This document shows positions 24,976 through 34,034 of a stretch of DNA of 64,000 bases, piece after piece. The position numbers were made by a program, and so were the translations under genes. The DNA is from Atlantibacter subterraneus (GTDB lineage Bacteria > Pseudomonadota > Gammaproteobacteria > Enterobacterales > Enterobacteriaceae). Each line of letters opens with the position of its first letter. Within the stretch, counting starts at the first letter, position 1. The stretch lies in the NCBI RefSeq assembly GCF_027853245.1, contig NZ_JAPTZM010000015.1. The stretch is one strand, 5' to 3'. The notes beneath the pieces are model-generated. The model had not been told where the DNA came from and did no database searches. It was given only the letters and a program-made list of their open reading frames with translations.

Positions 24976-25709
24976 ATATCCTGGTGACCCGTCCCTCTCC
25001 CGCGGGAGAAGAGCTGGTAAGCCGCTTGCGCGCGCAGGGAAAGGTCGCCTGGAGTTTACCGCTGATCGAGTTTTCTCCCGGACGCGAGCTGTCGGCTCTG
25101 CCGGATCTGCTGGTGTCCCTGTCGCCTGACGATCTCCTGTTCGCCCTTTCACAACACGCCGTATCGCATGCGGCGGCCACGCTGCGTCAGCACCATCTTG
25201 CCTGGCCGCGGGTTCAGGCTTTTGCCATTGGACGAACCACGGCGCTTGCGCTGCATACCGCCAGCGGCCTCACGGTTAATTATCCCCGTGACCGGGAAAT
25301 CAGCGAAGTGTTGCTACAATTACCAGAATTACAAAACGTTGCGGGCAAGCGCGCTGTGCTGTTACGCGGCAACGGCGGACGCGAGCTGATTGGCGAAACG
25401 CTGGCAAAACGCGGCGTCAGCGTGACGTTTTGTGAATGTTATCAACGTAATGACAAATACTATGATGGGACGGAGGAAGCGCACCGCTGGCAACAGCGCG
25501 GCGTGGATACGCTGGTGGTAACCAGCGGAGAAATGCTCAAGCGGCTGTTTACGCTGATCCCGCCCTGGTATCAAACAAACTGGTTACTTCGCTGCCGACT
25601 GATTGTCGTCAGCGAACGTTTGGCGACCCTCGCCCGGGAACTGGGCTGGCTGGACATTACCGTCGCCGATAATGCTGACAACGATGCGCTGCTGCGCGTG
25701 TTGCAATAA
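24972..25709 (+). CDS. hemD: Uroporphyrinogen-III synthase
   Basis: Cyclises hydroxymethylbilane with D-ring inversion to uroporphyrinogen III. 245 residues (E. coli 246), two-lobed fold. Recognisable segments are NILVTRPSPAGEEL, the phosphate-gripping SQHAVSHAA and VTSGEMLKRLF. Sequence is loosely conserved in this family, so placement after hemC with ATGA overlap is strong support. Confidence 0.96.
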   Translation: MNILVTRPSPAGEELVSRLRAQGKVAWSLPLIEFSPGRELSALPDLLVSLSPDDLLFALSQHAVSHAAATLRQHHLAWPRVQAFAIGRTTALALHTASGLTVNYPRDREISEVLLQLPELQNVAGKRAVLLRGNGGRELIGETLAKRGVSVTFCECYQRNDKYYDGTEEAHRWQQRGVDTLVVTSGEMLKRLFTLIPPWYQTNWLLRCRLIVVSERLATLARELGWLDITVADNADNDALLRVLQ

Positions 25710-25730
25710 CTCTCATAATGGGAAGCCATA

Positions 25731-26918
25731 ATGACGGAACAACAAAACGCCTCAACTGTGCCTGAAGAAAACAGGGATACGGTGGAAATCACCTCCCCAC
25801 CTCAACAACCCGAGAAAAAAGACCGTAAAATCAATACCGCACTGGCGCTAAGCGCAGTGGCAATCGCTATTGCTCTGGCCGCTGGCGTGGGGCTGTATAG
25901 CTGGGGCAAACATCAGTCCGCTAACCAGGCGGCCACGCTTGAAGCGCTGGAAGGCCAGCTGACGGCGCTGCAACAGCAGCAGCAAACCCAGAAATCCGAT
26001 CTGGAAAACACCATTAAACAGCAGGCGGGCGCGCTGGATGCGGCGAAGCGCGAGCAGGAAAACCTGACTCGCCAGTTGGATGAAGTCCAGCAGAAAGTCG
26101 CCACTATCTCCGGGACCGACGCTAAGACCTGGCTGCTGGCGCAGTCGGACTTTCTGGTGAAACTGGCTGGCCGCAAGCTGTGGAGCGATCAGGATGTCAC
26201 TACCGCCGCCGCGCTGCTGAAAAGCGCCGACGCCAGCCTTGCCGATATGAACGATCCGAGCCTGATTACCGCCCGTCGGGCTATTACCGATGATATCGCC
26301 ACCCTGTCTGCCGTATCGCAGGTGGATTATGACGGCATCATCCTGAAGCTGAATCAGCTGGCCAATCAGGTTGATAATCTGCGCCTGGCGGATAACGACA
26401 ATGATTCTGCGCCGATGGATAGCGACGGCACTGAGCTTTCCAGCACCGTAACCGAATGGCGTCAAAACCTGGTGAAGAGCTGGCATAACTTTATGGACAG
26501 CTTCATTACTATCCGCCGCCGCGACGATACCGCGGTTCCGCTGCTGGCACCCAATCAGGATATCTACCTGCGCGAGAACATCCGTTCGCGGCTATTAGTC
26601 GCTGCGCAGGCGGTGCCGCGCCATCAGAATGAAACTTACAAACAGTCGCTGGATAACGTATCGACCTGGGTACGCGCCTATTACGACACCGACGACGCCA
26701 CCACCAAAGGCTTCCTTGAGACGCTGGACGCGTTAAGCCAGCAAAACATCACCATGGATGTGCCGGAAACGCTGCAAAGCCAGCCGATTCTGGAAAAACT
26801 GATGCAGACCCGGGTACGTAACCTGCTGGCGCAGTCTGTCGCCGCCACCCCAGCGGAGGCCGCACCGGCGCCTGCCGAAGCGCCTGCGGCATCTGAACCG
26901 GCACAGGGAGAACAGTAA
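25731..26918 (+). CDS. hemX: HemX membrane protein
   Basis: 395-residue bitopic inner-membrane protein (E. coli 393) of unclear role, often mislabelled a uroporphyrinogen methyltransferase although no SAM-binding motif is visible. The charged N-terminus is followed by one transmembrane helix (about 36-60), a Gln-rich coiled coil (about 65-125), a periplasmic domain, and an Ala/Pro-rich tail (about 365-395). Its TAA shares a base with the hemY ATG. Confidence 0.95.
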   Translation: MTEQQNASTVPEENRDTVEITSPPQQPEKKDRKINTALALSAVAIAIALAAGVGLYSWGKHQSANQAATLEALEGQLTALQQQQQTQKSDLENTIKQQAGALDAAKREQENLTRQLDEVQQKVATISGTDAKTWLLAQSDFLVKLAGRKLWSDQDVTTAAALLKSADASLADMNDPSLITARRAITDDIATLSAVSQVDYDGIILKLNQLANQVDNLRLADNDNDSAPMDSDGTELSSTVTEWRQNLVKSWHNFMDSFITIRRRDDTAVPLLAPNQDIYLRENIRSRLLVAAQAVPRHQNETYKQSLDNVSTWVRAYYDTDDATTKGFLETLDALSQQNITMDVPETLQSQPILEKLMQTRVRNLLAQSVAATPAEAAPAPAEAPAASEPAQGEQ

Positions 26919-28114
26919 TGGTAAAAGTACTGTTGCTTTTCCTGCTGCTGATGGCAGGGATCGTCGTGGGGCCGATGATCGCCGGTCACCAGGGCTACGT
27001 ATTGATCCAGACCGACAACTGGAACATCGAAACCAGCGTCACCGGGTTAGCGATCATCTTGATCCTGGCGCTGGTAGTGCTGTTTGCGATCGAGTGGATC
27101 CTGCGTCGTCTGTTCCGCACTGGCGCACGCACCCGCGGCTGGTTCCTGGGCCGCAAACGCAATCGTGCCCGCAAGCAAACCAGCCAGGCGTTGTTGAAAC
27201 TGGCGGAAGGCGACTATCAGCAGGTTGAAAAGCTGATGTCGAAAAACGCCGATCATGCCGAACAGCCGGTAGTGAACTATTTACTGGCGGCGGAAGCGGC
27301 CCAGCAGCGCGGCGACGAAATTCGCGCTAATCAGCATCTGGAGCGCGCGGCGGAACTGGCCGACGGCGATCAAATCCCGGTGGAGATCACCCGGGTGCGG
27401 TTGCAGCTGGCGCGTAATGAAAACCACGCGGCGCGTCACGGCGTTGATAAGCTGCTGGAAGTAACCCCGCGTCATCCGGAAGTGCTGCGCCTGGCGGAAC
27501 AAGCCTATGTGCGTACCGGTGCGTGGAGCTCGCTGCTGGATATCCTGCCGTCAATGCAGAAAGCGCAGGTGGCGGACGATGCTCATCGCGATGCGCTACA
27601 GCAGCAGGCGTGGATTGGCCTGATGGATCAGGCACGCGCCGATCAGGGCAGCGACGGTCTGAAAGCCTGGTGGCAAAACCAAAGCCGCAAGACGCGCCAG
27701 CAGCCTGCGCTTCAGGTGGCGATGGCGGAGCATCTTATCGAATGCGACGATCACGATACCGCTCAGACCATCATTCTGGATGGTCTGAAGCGCCAGTATG
27801 ATGAGCGCCTGGTGATGCTGATGCCGCGCCTGAAAACCGGTAATCCGGAACAGCTTGAAAAAGCGCTGCGTCAGCAGATTAAAACGCAAGGCGATCGCCC
27901 GCTATTGTGGAGTACCCTGGGCCAGTTGCTGATGAAGCATGGCGAGTGGCAGGAAGCGAGCATCGCGTTTCGCGCGGCGTTAAAACAGCGCCCCGACGCC
28001 TTTGACTACGCCTGGCTCGCCGATGTGCTGGACAGGTTGCATCAGCCGGAAGAGGCCGCGCAGATGCGCCGCGAAGGTCTGTTGCTGACGTTGCAAAACA
28101 ATCCTCCGCAGTAA
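26918..28114 (+). CDS. hemY: HemY, TPR inner-membrane protein
   Basis: 398 residues, as in E. coli. Two transmembrane helices (about 1-20 and 42-64) precede a basic loop and tetratricopeptide-type repeats (about 95-385) facing the periplasm or cytoplasm. It is the last gene of hemCDXY; required for normal haem output in E. coli but not itself an enzyme. It is unrelated to the HemY protoporphyrinogen oxidase of Bacillus. Confidence 0.95.
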   Translation: MVKVLLLFLLLMAGIVVGPMIAGHQGYVLIQTDNWNIETSVTGLAIILILALVVLFAIEWILRRLFRTGARTRGWFLGRKRNRARKQTSQALLKLAEGDYQQVEKLMSKNADHAEQPVVNYLLAAEAAQQRGDEIRANQHLERAAELADGDQIPVEITRVRLQLARNENHAARHGVDKLLEVTPRHPEVLRLAEQAYVRTGAWSSLLDILPSMQKAQVADDAHRDALQQQAWIGLMDQARADQGSDGLKAWWQNQSRKTRQQPALQVAMAEHLIECDDHDTAQTIILDGLKRQYDERLVMLMPRLKTGNPEQLEKALRQQIKTQGDRPLLWSTLGQLLMKHGEWQEASIAFRAALKQRPDAFDYAWLADVLDRLHQPEEAAQMRREGLLLTLQNNPPQ

Positions 28115-28123
28115 CCCTCCTCT

Positions 28124-28153
28124 ATCGCCTTCTCAAACGGGAAGGCGATTTCT
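28124..28153 (+). terminator. Terminator of the hemCDXY operon
   Basis: Stem ATCGCCTTC/GAAGGCGAT with an 8-base loop followed by TTTCT, ten bases after the hemY stop. Confidence 0.8.
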
Positions 28154-28180
28154 CTACAGCATCGCTTTTAAACGCAGATA

Positions 28181-28377
28181 AAAAAACACCTGCCAGTTGG
28201 CAGGTGTTAAAGAGGTCTGTGACAACAAAGAGGTGCTTCACTCAACGTTATGTCCATGGTGTTTGATGAGGCGTTAGCGACATCTCTCGGTGGACGATAA
28301 GCACCGTTAAACGGCTCTGCATCATTCCTGGGTTTATGAAGCCTGCGGCAAACATAAGAGATGGAATGAGCATCTAC
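28181..28377 (-). ncRNA. glmZ: Small RNA GlmZ
   Basis: GlmZ base-pairs with glmS mRNA (with Hfq) to activate glucosamine-6-phosphate synthase; RapZ and RNase E inactivate it. Read on the minus strand the RNA starts GTAGATGCTCATTCCATCTC and holds further stretches I recognise from E. coli GlmZ (GCAGAGCCGTTTA, GGTGCTTATCGTCCAC, AACGTTGAGTGAAGCACC). It ends in a strong terminator, a perfect 10-base AACACCTGCC hairpin with UUUUUUU. It lies beside hemY, as in E. coli. The 68-codon frame across it is incidental. Confidence 0.93.
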
Positions 28378-28388
28378 ATGGATATTAT

Positions 28389-28404
28389 TGCACAAACTGT
28401 GCCA
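28389..28404 (-). promoter_or_regulatory. Sigma-54 promoter of glmZ
   Basis: TGGCACAGTTTGTGCA matches the RpoN consensus TGGCAC-N5-TTGCA, with GG and GC spaced by ten bases, ending 12 bases before the predicted RNA start. AATAAT just downstream could serve as an overlapping sigma-70 -10 element, as described for glmZ in enterics. Confidence 0.85.
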
Positions 28405-28509
28405 GGTACGCACAGGAAAATGGTCCTAAAAGAGGCATGACTATTCAGTGAGTTAGCGCTTTGAACCGGCTAAACCCGCAGTAAGAATGTGATCAAAAGG
28501 AGGTTTATC

Positions 28510-28527
28510 TGTCGTCAACAAGAGACA
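28510..28527. promoter_or_regulatory. GlrR-type activator site 1
   Basis: A perfect TGTC-N10-GACA palindrome 133-150 bases upstream of the glmZ start. This is the known motif for the response regulator GlrR (QseF), which activates sigma-54 transcription of glmY/glmZ. Confidence 0.75.
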
Positions 28528-28572
28528 ACCCTGAGGTTATATAATCTTTTATTTAAAATTCAGGTAATTAGA

Positions 28573-28590
28573 TGTCTCATTTTAGCGACA
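28573..28590. promoter_or_regulatory. GlrR-type activator site 2
   Basis: A second perfect TGTC-N10-GACA, 63 bases beyond site 1. A degenerate third copy (CGTT-N10-GACA) is at 28605-28622. Confidence 0.75.
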
Positions 28591-28675
28591 ACCGCAGCAA
28601 GCATCGTTGCTATTCTGCGACAGTCCGGGAAACGGGTAATAAAAGGGAGGAAAAACGCGTGGAGGAAGCCACAAA

Positions 28676-28702
28676 AGAAAAAACCCCGCCGAAGCGGGGT
28701 TC
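28676..28702 (-). terminator. Terminator of the argX-hisR-leuT-proM tRNA operon
   Basis: Stem AACCCCGC/GCGGGGTT with tetraloop TTCG on the minus strand, followed by a U run. Confidence 0.9.
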
Positions 28703-28707
28703 TAAAT

Positions 28708-28784
28708 TGGTCGGCGAGAGAGGATTCGAACCTCCGACCCACTGGTCCCAAACCAGTTGCGCTACCAAGCTGCGCTACTCGCCG
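28708..28784 (-). tRNA. proM: tRNA-Pro (anticodon TGG)
   Basis: 77 bases, encoded CCA end, anticodon loop TTTGGGA, T arm GGTTCGAATCC. Last of four tRNAs in the operon. Confidence 0.97.
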
Positions 28785-28822
28785 AATTACTGCTTTTTTG
28801 AATTTTTAGTTCAATTCAGTTG

Positions 28823-28909
28823 TGGTGCGAAGAGAGGGACTTGAACCCTCACGTCCGTTAAGACACTAACACCTGAAGCTAGCGCGTCTACCAATTCCGC
28901 CACCTTCGC
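28823..28909 (-). tRNA. leuT: tRNA-Leu (anticodon CAG)
   Basis: 87 bases with the long variable arm of class II tRNAs, encoded CCA, anticodon CAG. Third in the operon. Confidence 0.97.
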
Positions 28910-28924
28910 ATCGCCACTAAATAA

Positions 28925-29001
28925 TGGGGTGGCTAATGGGACTCGAACCCACGACAACTGGAATCACAATCCAGGGCTCTACCAACTGAGCTATAGCCAC
29001 C
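28925..29001 (-). tRNA. hisR: tRNA-His (anticodon GTG)
   Basis: 77 bases including the extra 5' G typical of tRNA-His, encoded CCA, anticodon loop TTGTGAT. Confidence 0.97.
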
Positions 29002-29056
29002 ACTGCAAATCTTTACGCGCTTTGTTCTACTTCACCGCTCAAGCGCCTCATTTAAA

Positions 29057-29133
<77 letters not shown>

Positions 29134-29154
29134 GTAGCGCCGTTGCGGAGGGGG

Positions 29155-29183
29155 ATACTACGGACTTCGCGCCCTGCTGTCTA
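29155..29183 (-). promoter_or_regulatory. Promoter of the argX tRNA operon
   Basis: TAGACA and TAGTAT separated by 17 bases, followed by a C-rich discriminator (CCCCCT), the pattern of stringently controlled stable-RNA promoters. Confidence 0.75.
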
Positions 29184-29235
29184 GTGCTTTTTTTAAGAAA
29201 ATGCGCGTTTGGTTATGCTTTGCGCACTTTGTCGC

Positions 29236-30621
29236 TTATCTCTCCACTTTAGGCAGTGAATTGTGCCGATTGAAGCCGAATAGCGTGTATGCGGCGGATA
29301 CCAGCGCCAGGAATAGCGCCCCGACAATCAGGGACATGCGGGTATCTTCGTTGAATCCCATACCGATAAGCACGCAAATCAGGAACGCCATCGTCAAATA
29401 GTTCGCCCATGGGAAAAGCATCGAGCGGAACGGATGGCTGACCAGCGCCTGACGGTGCACCTGGCGAAAGCGCAGTTGGCTAATCAGGATCACAAACCAC
29501 GGCACCATGCCCGGTAATACGCTGGCGCTATACACGTAAACAAATACGCGCTGCGGATTAGGGATGATGTAGTTCAGGCAGGAGCCAATCAGCAGGATTA
29601 CGATAGAAATCGCCACACCAGCCACCGGAACGCCGTTTTTCGAGACTTTACCTACCGCCGACGGCAGCTGGCGGTTACTGGCCAGGGCATATAGCATACG
29701 TCCGCAGCTATACATGCCGCTGTTGCAGCCCGAGAGCGCCGCCGTTAGCACCACAAAATTGATAATGCCCGCTGCGGCGGTAATGCCGATTTTGGCGAAG
29801 GTCAGGACGAAGGGGCTGCCGTTGCTGCCAATTTGATCCCACGGGAACAGCGTGACGATAACGAAAATCGCGCCCACGTAGAAAATCAAAATACGCCACA
29901 GCACCTTGCTGACGGCGCTACGCAACGTGACCTGCGGATTTTTTGCTTCACCGGCGGTAATGCCGATCAGCTCCACGCCCTGATATGACGCCACCACAAT
30001 ACACAGCGCGGTTAAGAAGCCCTTCCAGCCGCCCGCAAAGAATCCGCCGTGCTCCGTCAGGTTCGAGAAGCCGACCGCCTGGCCGCCGTTGCCAAAGCCA
30101 AAGAAAATCACGCCCAGGCCAATCACGATCATCACGATAATGGTGGTGACTTTTATCATGGCGAACCAGAATTCGATTTCACCGTACAGCCGTACTGCCG
30201 CCATATTCGCCAGCGCCACCAGGCCCACTGCGATTAACGCCGGGATCCACTGGGCCATTTCCGGGAACCAGAACTGGACGTAAACGCCGATAGCGGTGAT
30301 TTCCGATATCCCCACCGCCATCCACATAAACCAGTACGACCAGGCCGTCAGATAGCCAAAGAACGGGCTCATATAGCGGTGCGCGTAGACGGCGAATGAA
30401 CCGGTCACCGGCTCCAGAAACAGCATTTCGCCCATAGAGCGCATGATAAAAAAGACAAACAGGCCAGCAATAATGTATGCCAGCAGGACCGACGGACCCG
30501 CCCATTTCAGGGTACTCGCCGCGCCCATAAATAGTCCAACGCCAATCGTGCCCCCGAGGGCGATGAGTTCGATATGTCGAGACTCCAGCCCACGCTGAAG
30601 CTCAGGTTTATTTTCTGCCAT
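29236..30621 (-). CDS. yifK: APC-family amino acid permease YifK (ThrP)
   Basis: 461-residue, twelve-helix inner-membrane permease of the amino acid-polyamine-organocation superfamily; E. coli YifK (ThrP) takes up threonine and serine. The N-terminus RGLESRHIELIALGGTIGVG is the family substrate-binding signature. It lies downstream of the tRNA operon in the converse orientation to hemY and is monocistronic. In Salmonella the mRNA is repressed by the sRNAs GcvB and DapZ and by Lrp; I did not locate those sites. Confidence 0.94.
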   Translation of the reverse strand: MAENKPELQRGLESRHIELIALGGTIGVGLFMGAASTLKWAGPSVLLAYIIAGLFVFFIMRSMGEMLFLEPVTGSFAVYAHRYMSPFFGYLTAWSYWFMWMAVGISEITAIGVYVQFWFPEMAQWIPALIAVGLVALANMAAVRLYGEIEFWFAMIKVTTIIVMIVIGLGVIFFGFGNGGQAVGFSNLTEHGGFFAGGWKGFLTALCIVVASYQGVELIGITAGEAKNPQVTLRSAVSKVLWRILIFYVGAIFVIVTLFPWDQIGSNGSPFVLTFAKIGITAAAGIINFVVLTAALSGCNSGMYSCGRMLYALASNRQLPSAVGKVSKNGVPVAGVAISIVILLIGSCLNYIIPNPQRVFVYVYSASVLPGMVPWFVILISQLRFRQVHRQALVSHPFRSMLFPWANYLTMAFLICVLIGMGFNEDTRMSLIVGALFLALVSAAYTLFGFNRHNSLPKVER

Positions 30622-30850
30622 AAATCCTCTGTGTTGTGATGTTGTTGCTCCGGCTGCGCCGGTTATTGTTATGGGTCATGTCATAGGGGTAATCGTCGCC
30701 AAACATCACTGACGTGAATATCAGGCGCAAAAACCCGCGCATGGTTTCCTAAATTTTCCAAAATGGCAAACGGCAGATTAAAAAAATGTTGAGAAATAGA
30801 AAAAAAGGCGGGGTAACGATACGGCGGAAGCGCGTTCCGCCGTGGGGAGG

Positions 30851-31591
30851 TTATAGCTTGCCGGTGTAATGCCAGGCGAGATAGCGCAGTAAACGGAGCT
30901 GACGGGTGATACGGCTGGGCTGGGAGAGCAGACGGTACAGCCACTCCAGCCCCAGGCGCTGCCACGCTTTCGGCGCACGTTTTACATGGCCGGTGAAGAC
31001 GTCATACGTGCCGCCGACACCCATATACAGGGCATCTGGATAGATCTTACGGCAGTCGCGCATAAAAATTTCCTGGCGTGGAGAGCCCATCGCAACCGTC
31101 ACGATCTGTGCACCACTATCACGGATCCGTTCAAACAGCGCCTGGCGCGCTTCTGGTGGGAAATAGCCATCCTGCTCGCCGACCACGTTGACCTGCCAAC
31201 GCTGCCGCAATTGGCTAACCGTTTCGCTCAGCACCTGCGCTTTTCCGCCGATCAGAAACACCGGCGTACCCACCTGCCCGGCGCGCGCCATTAAGGCTTC
31301 CCAGAGATCTGCACCCGCAACGCGGGAGATTTGCGCCTGCGGATATTTCTTGCGTATTGAACGCACAACGCTGATGCCATCCGCGTATTTATATTCCGCC
31401 GCGTCGATCAGCGCTCTGACCTCCGCATCGTCGTTGAGCGTGAGCATTTTTTCGGCGTTGATGGCAACCAGTGTTCCCTGCTTCAACCGACCCTCCGCAA
31501 AGAGATAGTTGAGAGCATGTTGCTTATCACGCCAGCCGAGCAAATTCTGCCCACGTAGGTTATAACGCGGCGCGCTATTGTCGTCAGTCAT
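30851..31591 (-). CDS. wecG: UDP-N-acetyl-D-mannosaminuronic acid transferase
   Basis: GT26-family glycosyltransferase that adds ManNAcA to GlcNAc-PP-undecaprenol, making lipid II of enterobacterial common antigen. 246 residues, E. coli length. The family signature GSPRQEIFMRDCRK and GVGGTYDVFTGHVKRAPKAWQ (about 180-212) are intact. Last gene of the wec operon, nine bases after wzyE. Confidence 0.96.
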   Translation of the reverse strand: MTDDNSAPRYNLRGQNLLGWRDKQHALNYLFAEGRLKQGTLVAINAEKMLTLNDDAEVRALIDAAEYKYADGISVVRSIRKKYPQAQISRVAGADLWEALMARAGQVGTPVFLIGGKAQVLSETVSQLRQRWQVNVVGEQDGYFPPEARQALFERIRDSGAQIVTVAMGSPRQEIFMRDCRKIYPDALYMGVGGTYDVFTGHVKRAPKAWQRLGLEWLYRLLSQPSRITRQLRLLRYLAWHYTGKL

Positions 31592-31599
31592 CTGCTTCC

Positions 31600-32961
31600 T
31601 TATCCGAGATTGTGACCGGGCGGAAAACGCCCTGATAGTGAACGGACCCTGCCACGAATCAACCCGGCACTTTCCAACATCCAGTACAGCAATTTGGCGA
31701 TCAGCAAACAGGCACCGAAAATCACCATAAAAAACACCACGCGTGAAACAAACGAATCGAGGCCTTCACGAGCCAACACGATCATATTAAAGATGGCCCC
31801 AAAGCAGAAACTCTGCAAAATCGCGGACTTGTAGCGATTGGTTCCGTTAATACCTTGCTGGTAAAGCCAGTCAAACCACTTAATAATCAGCCCGACCACC
31901 ACCGCCCCCAGCGGAATAAACCACACGCCACCCATCACCACCAGCGAGCCGATCAGCGTTGGCGAAATCGCCAGCCCGGAGTGGTTGTTCAATACTTCCC
32001 AGGTAAAGTAGTTCGCTGAGTTAAGTACGATGCCTGGCCGGTCTGGCCACAGCCAGGTGGGAATAAACACGTAAAAATCGCGCGCGATGGGTGCCAGTCC
32101 CTGAAATTCGATATTGCCGTAATTCTGTAGCAACAGCGCCAGATTCTCCCACGGCGAGAAAGTATCGCGGGTCAGATAGAGGAACGTGTAAAAAGCTTCA
32201 TCGCCGCGCACATCCAGCCCATAGCGTTTCAGGGCCAGCCAGAACATCCCGACGATGCCCATCGCTCCGGCCGCCGCCAGCATCCACAGAGAAATCCAGC
32301 CGCGAATAATGCCGATAAACAAAAAAATCGCGAAGGCGATAATGATATTGGCGCGCGTCCCGCCGACGATGGCATAGGTCAGCAAGCCGAACCCCACGGT
32401 GACCACCAGGAAAAACAGCCACGCCTGGACGCTCTGGCGCAGAAAATAGATCACCAGCATCGCCGGTATAAAGAAGTAGAAGAAGCGCTTCAGGGCCACG
32501 CCGGATACTTCGCTGGAAAATATCTGGCTGTAGGAGTGCAGCCGAAACAGCAAAAAGCCGTTATGCATAAAGAAGATGCCCACGCTGACCAGCGCCACCG
32601 CCATTAGCAATATCCACGTCAGTTGGGCCTCAACGCGATTCACCGAGAACAGCTGTCGCGCTGGCTCACTGCCGCGTGGCCGCAGCCGGGTTTTATAGGT
32701 CACATAATAAATCCCATAGAAACAGGCGGCGGCGAGTTGCGCCTGAAGCAGCACTTCCGCAGGCACGACGGCGACGTCAAAACGAAACACCAGCAAGGCG
32801 GTAAACGGGAAACCGAAGAAAAAAGTCAGCAGAAACAGCAGCGAGAAGAAAATATTGAAATTGAACCGCACCCGGCGAAATTCAAACCAGGTGGTGGTGG
32901 TGATAAACAGCGTCGCCAGCAGCCAGACAATAAACAGCCCGCTAAATTGCAACAAGCTCAT
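31600..32961 (-). CDS. wzyE: ECA polymerase WzyE
   Basis: Polymerises ECA trisaccharide repeats on the periplasmic face of the inner membrane. 453 residues (E. coli 450) with about eleven hydrophobic helices and a large periplasmic loop around 255-320 (FIPTWLWPDRPG). Overlaps wecF by 4 bases. Confidence 0.95.
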   Translation of the reverse strand: MSLLQFSGLFIVWLLATLFITTTTWFEFRRVRFNFNIFFSLLFLLTFFFGFPFTALLVFRFDVAVVPAEVLLQAQLAAACFYGIYYVTYKTRLRPRGSEPARQLFSVNRVEAQLTWILLMAVALVSVGIFFMHNGFLLFRLHSYSQIFSSEVSGVALKRFFYFFIPAMLVIYFLRQSVQAWLFFLVVTVGFGLLTYAIVGGTRANIIIAFAIFLFIGIIRGWISLWMLAAAGAMGIVGMFWLALKRYGLDVRGDEAFYTFLYLTRDTFSPWENLALLLQNYGNIEFQGLAPIARDFYVFIPTWLWPDRPGIVLNSANYFTWEVLNNHSGLAISPTLIGSLVVMGGVWFIPLGAVVVGLIIKWFDWLYQQGINGTNRYKSAILQSFCFGAIFNMIVLAREGLDSFVSRVVFFMVIFGACLLIAKLLYWMLESAGLIRGRVRSLSGRFPPGHNLG

Positions 32962-34034
32962 GATGCCTCTCCCGCCGCCACGCGTAACGCCTGATGCCAG
33001 CCGGTGATATAACCAGGCCGGAAGAAATCGATAGTTGATTTGTCTACCAGGGCAAGCTGGCGCTGCGCTTCGCGAATGACCGTGTCATTAAGTATATCGT
33101 CGGTAAACAGCACCGGCAGATGCTGTTCCGTCATATCCTGCCAGAACGGGTTCTGGCGGCTCAGCACGCAGGGAATACCCGCCTGAATCAGCAGGCACAG
33201 CGTGCCGATGCCCTGCTGACGAGCAAAGATAAAATAGCCCAGATCGCAACGTCGCAGCATGGCGAGGTAATCGTCAAATGCCATTTTATCGCGCAAAATA
33301 TGCAGATTATCAGCGCTGAATAGCGCTCCCCCGGCCTGCTCGACTTCTGCGATGTAGGCCTGGTTATTCGCCGGATAGCCCATCGGCACAATCACTTCTA
33401 CGCTGTCGCCAAACTGCCGGTGAACCGCCTTCAGTGCCGCAATATGTTCATTACTTCTGTCGCCGGAGTTTCCCACCAGGATGGTCAATTTACCCGTCGC
33501 TGGCGCTTTTTCCAGGGCGTTCAACGCCGGGTCCATGCGGGTCGGGAAATAAAGCAGCGAGCCCGGCACCGCGGGGTTACGCTGATGAAAATAATTAAGA
33601 TCGCCGCGCGTGGCAAACACGTGCCCAACGCGCTTGTGCGCCAGCCGGCGCAGAAAATAAAACAGGCGAAATTTGAGGCTGTGCGACGCTTCATACAGAT
33701 CGGCCCCCCAGATATGCCAGCTTACCTGTGAGGATTTTAGCCCGCCGGTCAACAACGCTATCCACAGCGGCGCATTAAACTGTCCGTGGAAGAAAAAACG
33801 CTGCGCGCGATCGTTACGCGCTAATGCGATAACCGCAGCGCTGAGCGCCTTTTTTGTGGGATAACGCTCAATGTTCAACGCAGGATACTGGCTTTGCAAC
33901 GATGCATCCTGTGAGACCACCATAAAGCGTTGGGCAATTGCCCCCAGCGATGCGAGTTCGTCATTAAAATAACCCAGTACGGTGTGGTTATGGTGGGGAA
34001 TATCTGACCCCAGAATATGTATTAACGGGTTCAT
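32958..34034 (-). CDS. wecF: TDP-Fuc4NAc:lipid II Fuc4NAc transferase
   Basis: Adds the third ECA sugar, completing lipid III. The ATG at 34034 (MNPLIHILGSDIPHHNHTV, 358 residues; E. coli 359) overlaps the wzxE stop by 4 bases; the longer frame lacks support. GT56 family features HGQFNAPLWIALL, WHIWGADLYE, LVGNSGDRSNEHI and FARQQGIGTLCLLIQ are present. Confidence 0.95.
   Translation of the reverse strand: MNPLIHILGSDIPHHNHTVLGYFNDELASLGAIAQRFMVVSQDASLQSQYPALNIERYPTKKALSAAVIALARNDRAQRFFFHGQFNAPLWIALLTGGLKSSQVSWHIWGADLYEASHSLKFRLFYFLRRLAHKRVGHVFATRGDLNYFHQRNPAVPGSLLYFPTRMDPALNALEKAPATGKLTILVGNSGDRSNEHIAALKAVHRQFGDSVEVIVPMGYPANNQAYIAEVEQAGGALFSADNLHILRDKMAFDDYLAMLRRCDLGYFIFARQQGIGTLCLLIQAGIPCVLSRQNPFWQDMTEQHLPVLFTDDILNDTVIREAQRQLALVDKSTIDFFRPGYITGWHQALRVAAGEAS

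Noticed and set aside
28207..28413. 68-codon frame on the minus strand beside hemY
   Set aside because: It lies across the GlmZ sRNA and has no ribosome-binding site; the RNA sequence explains the conservation.
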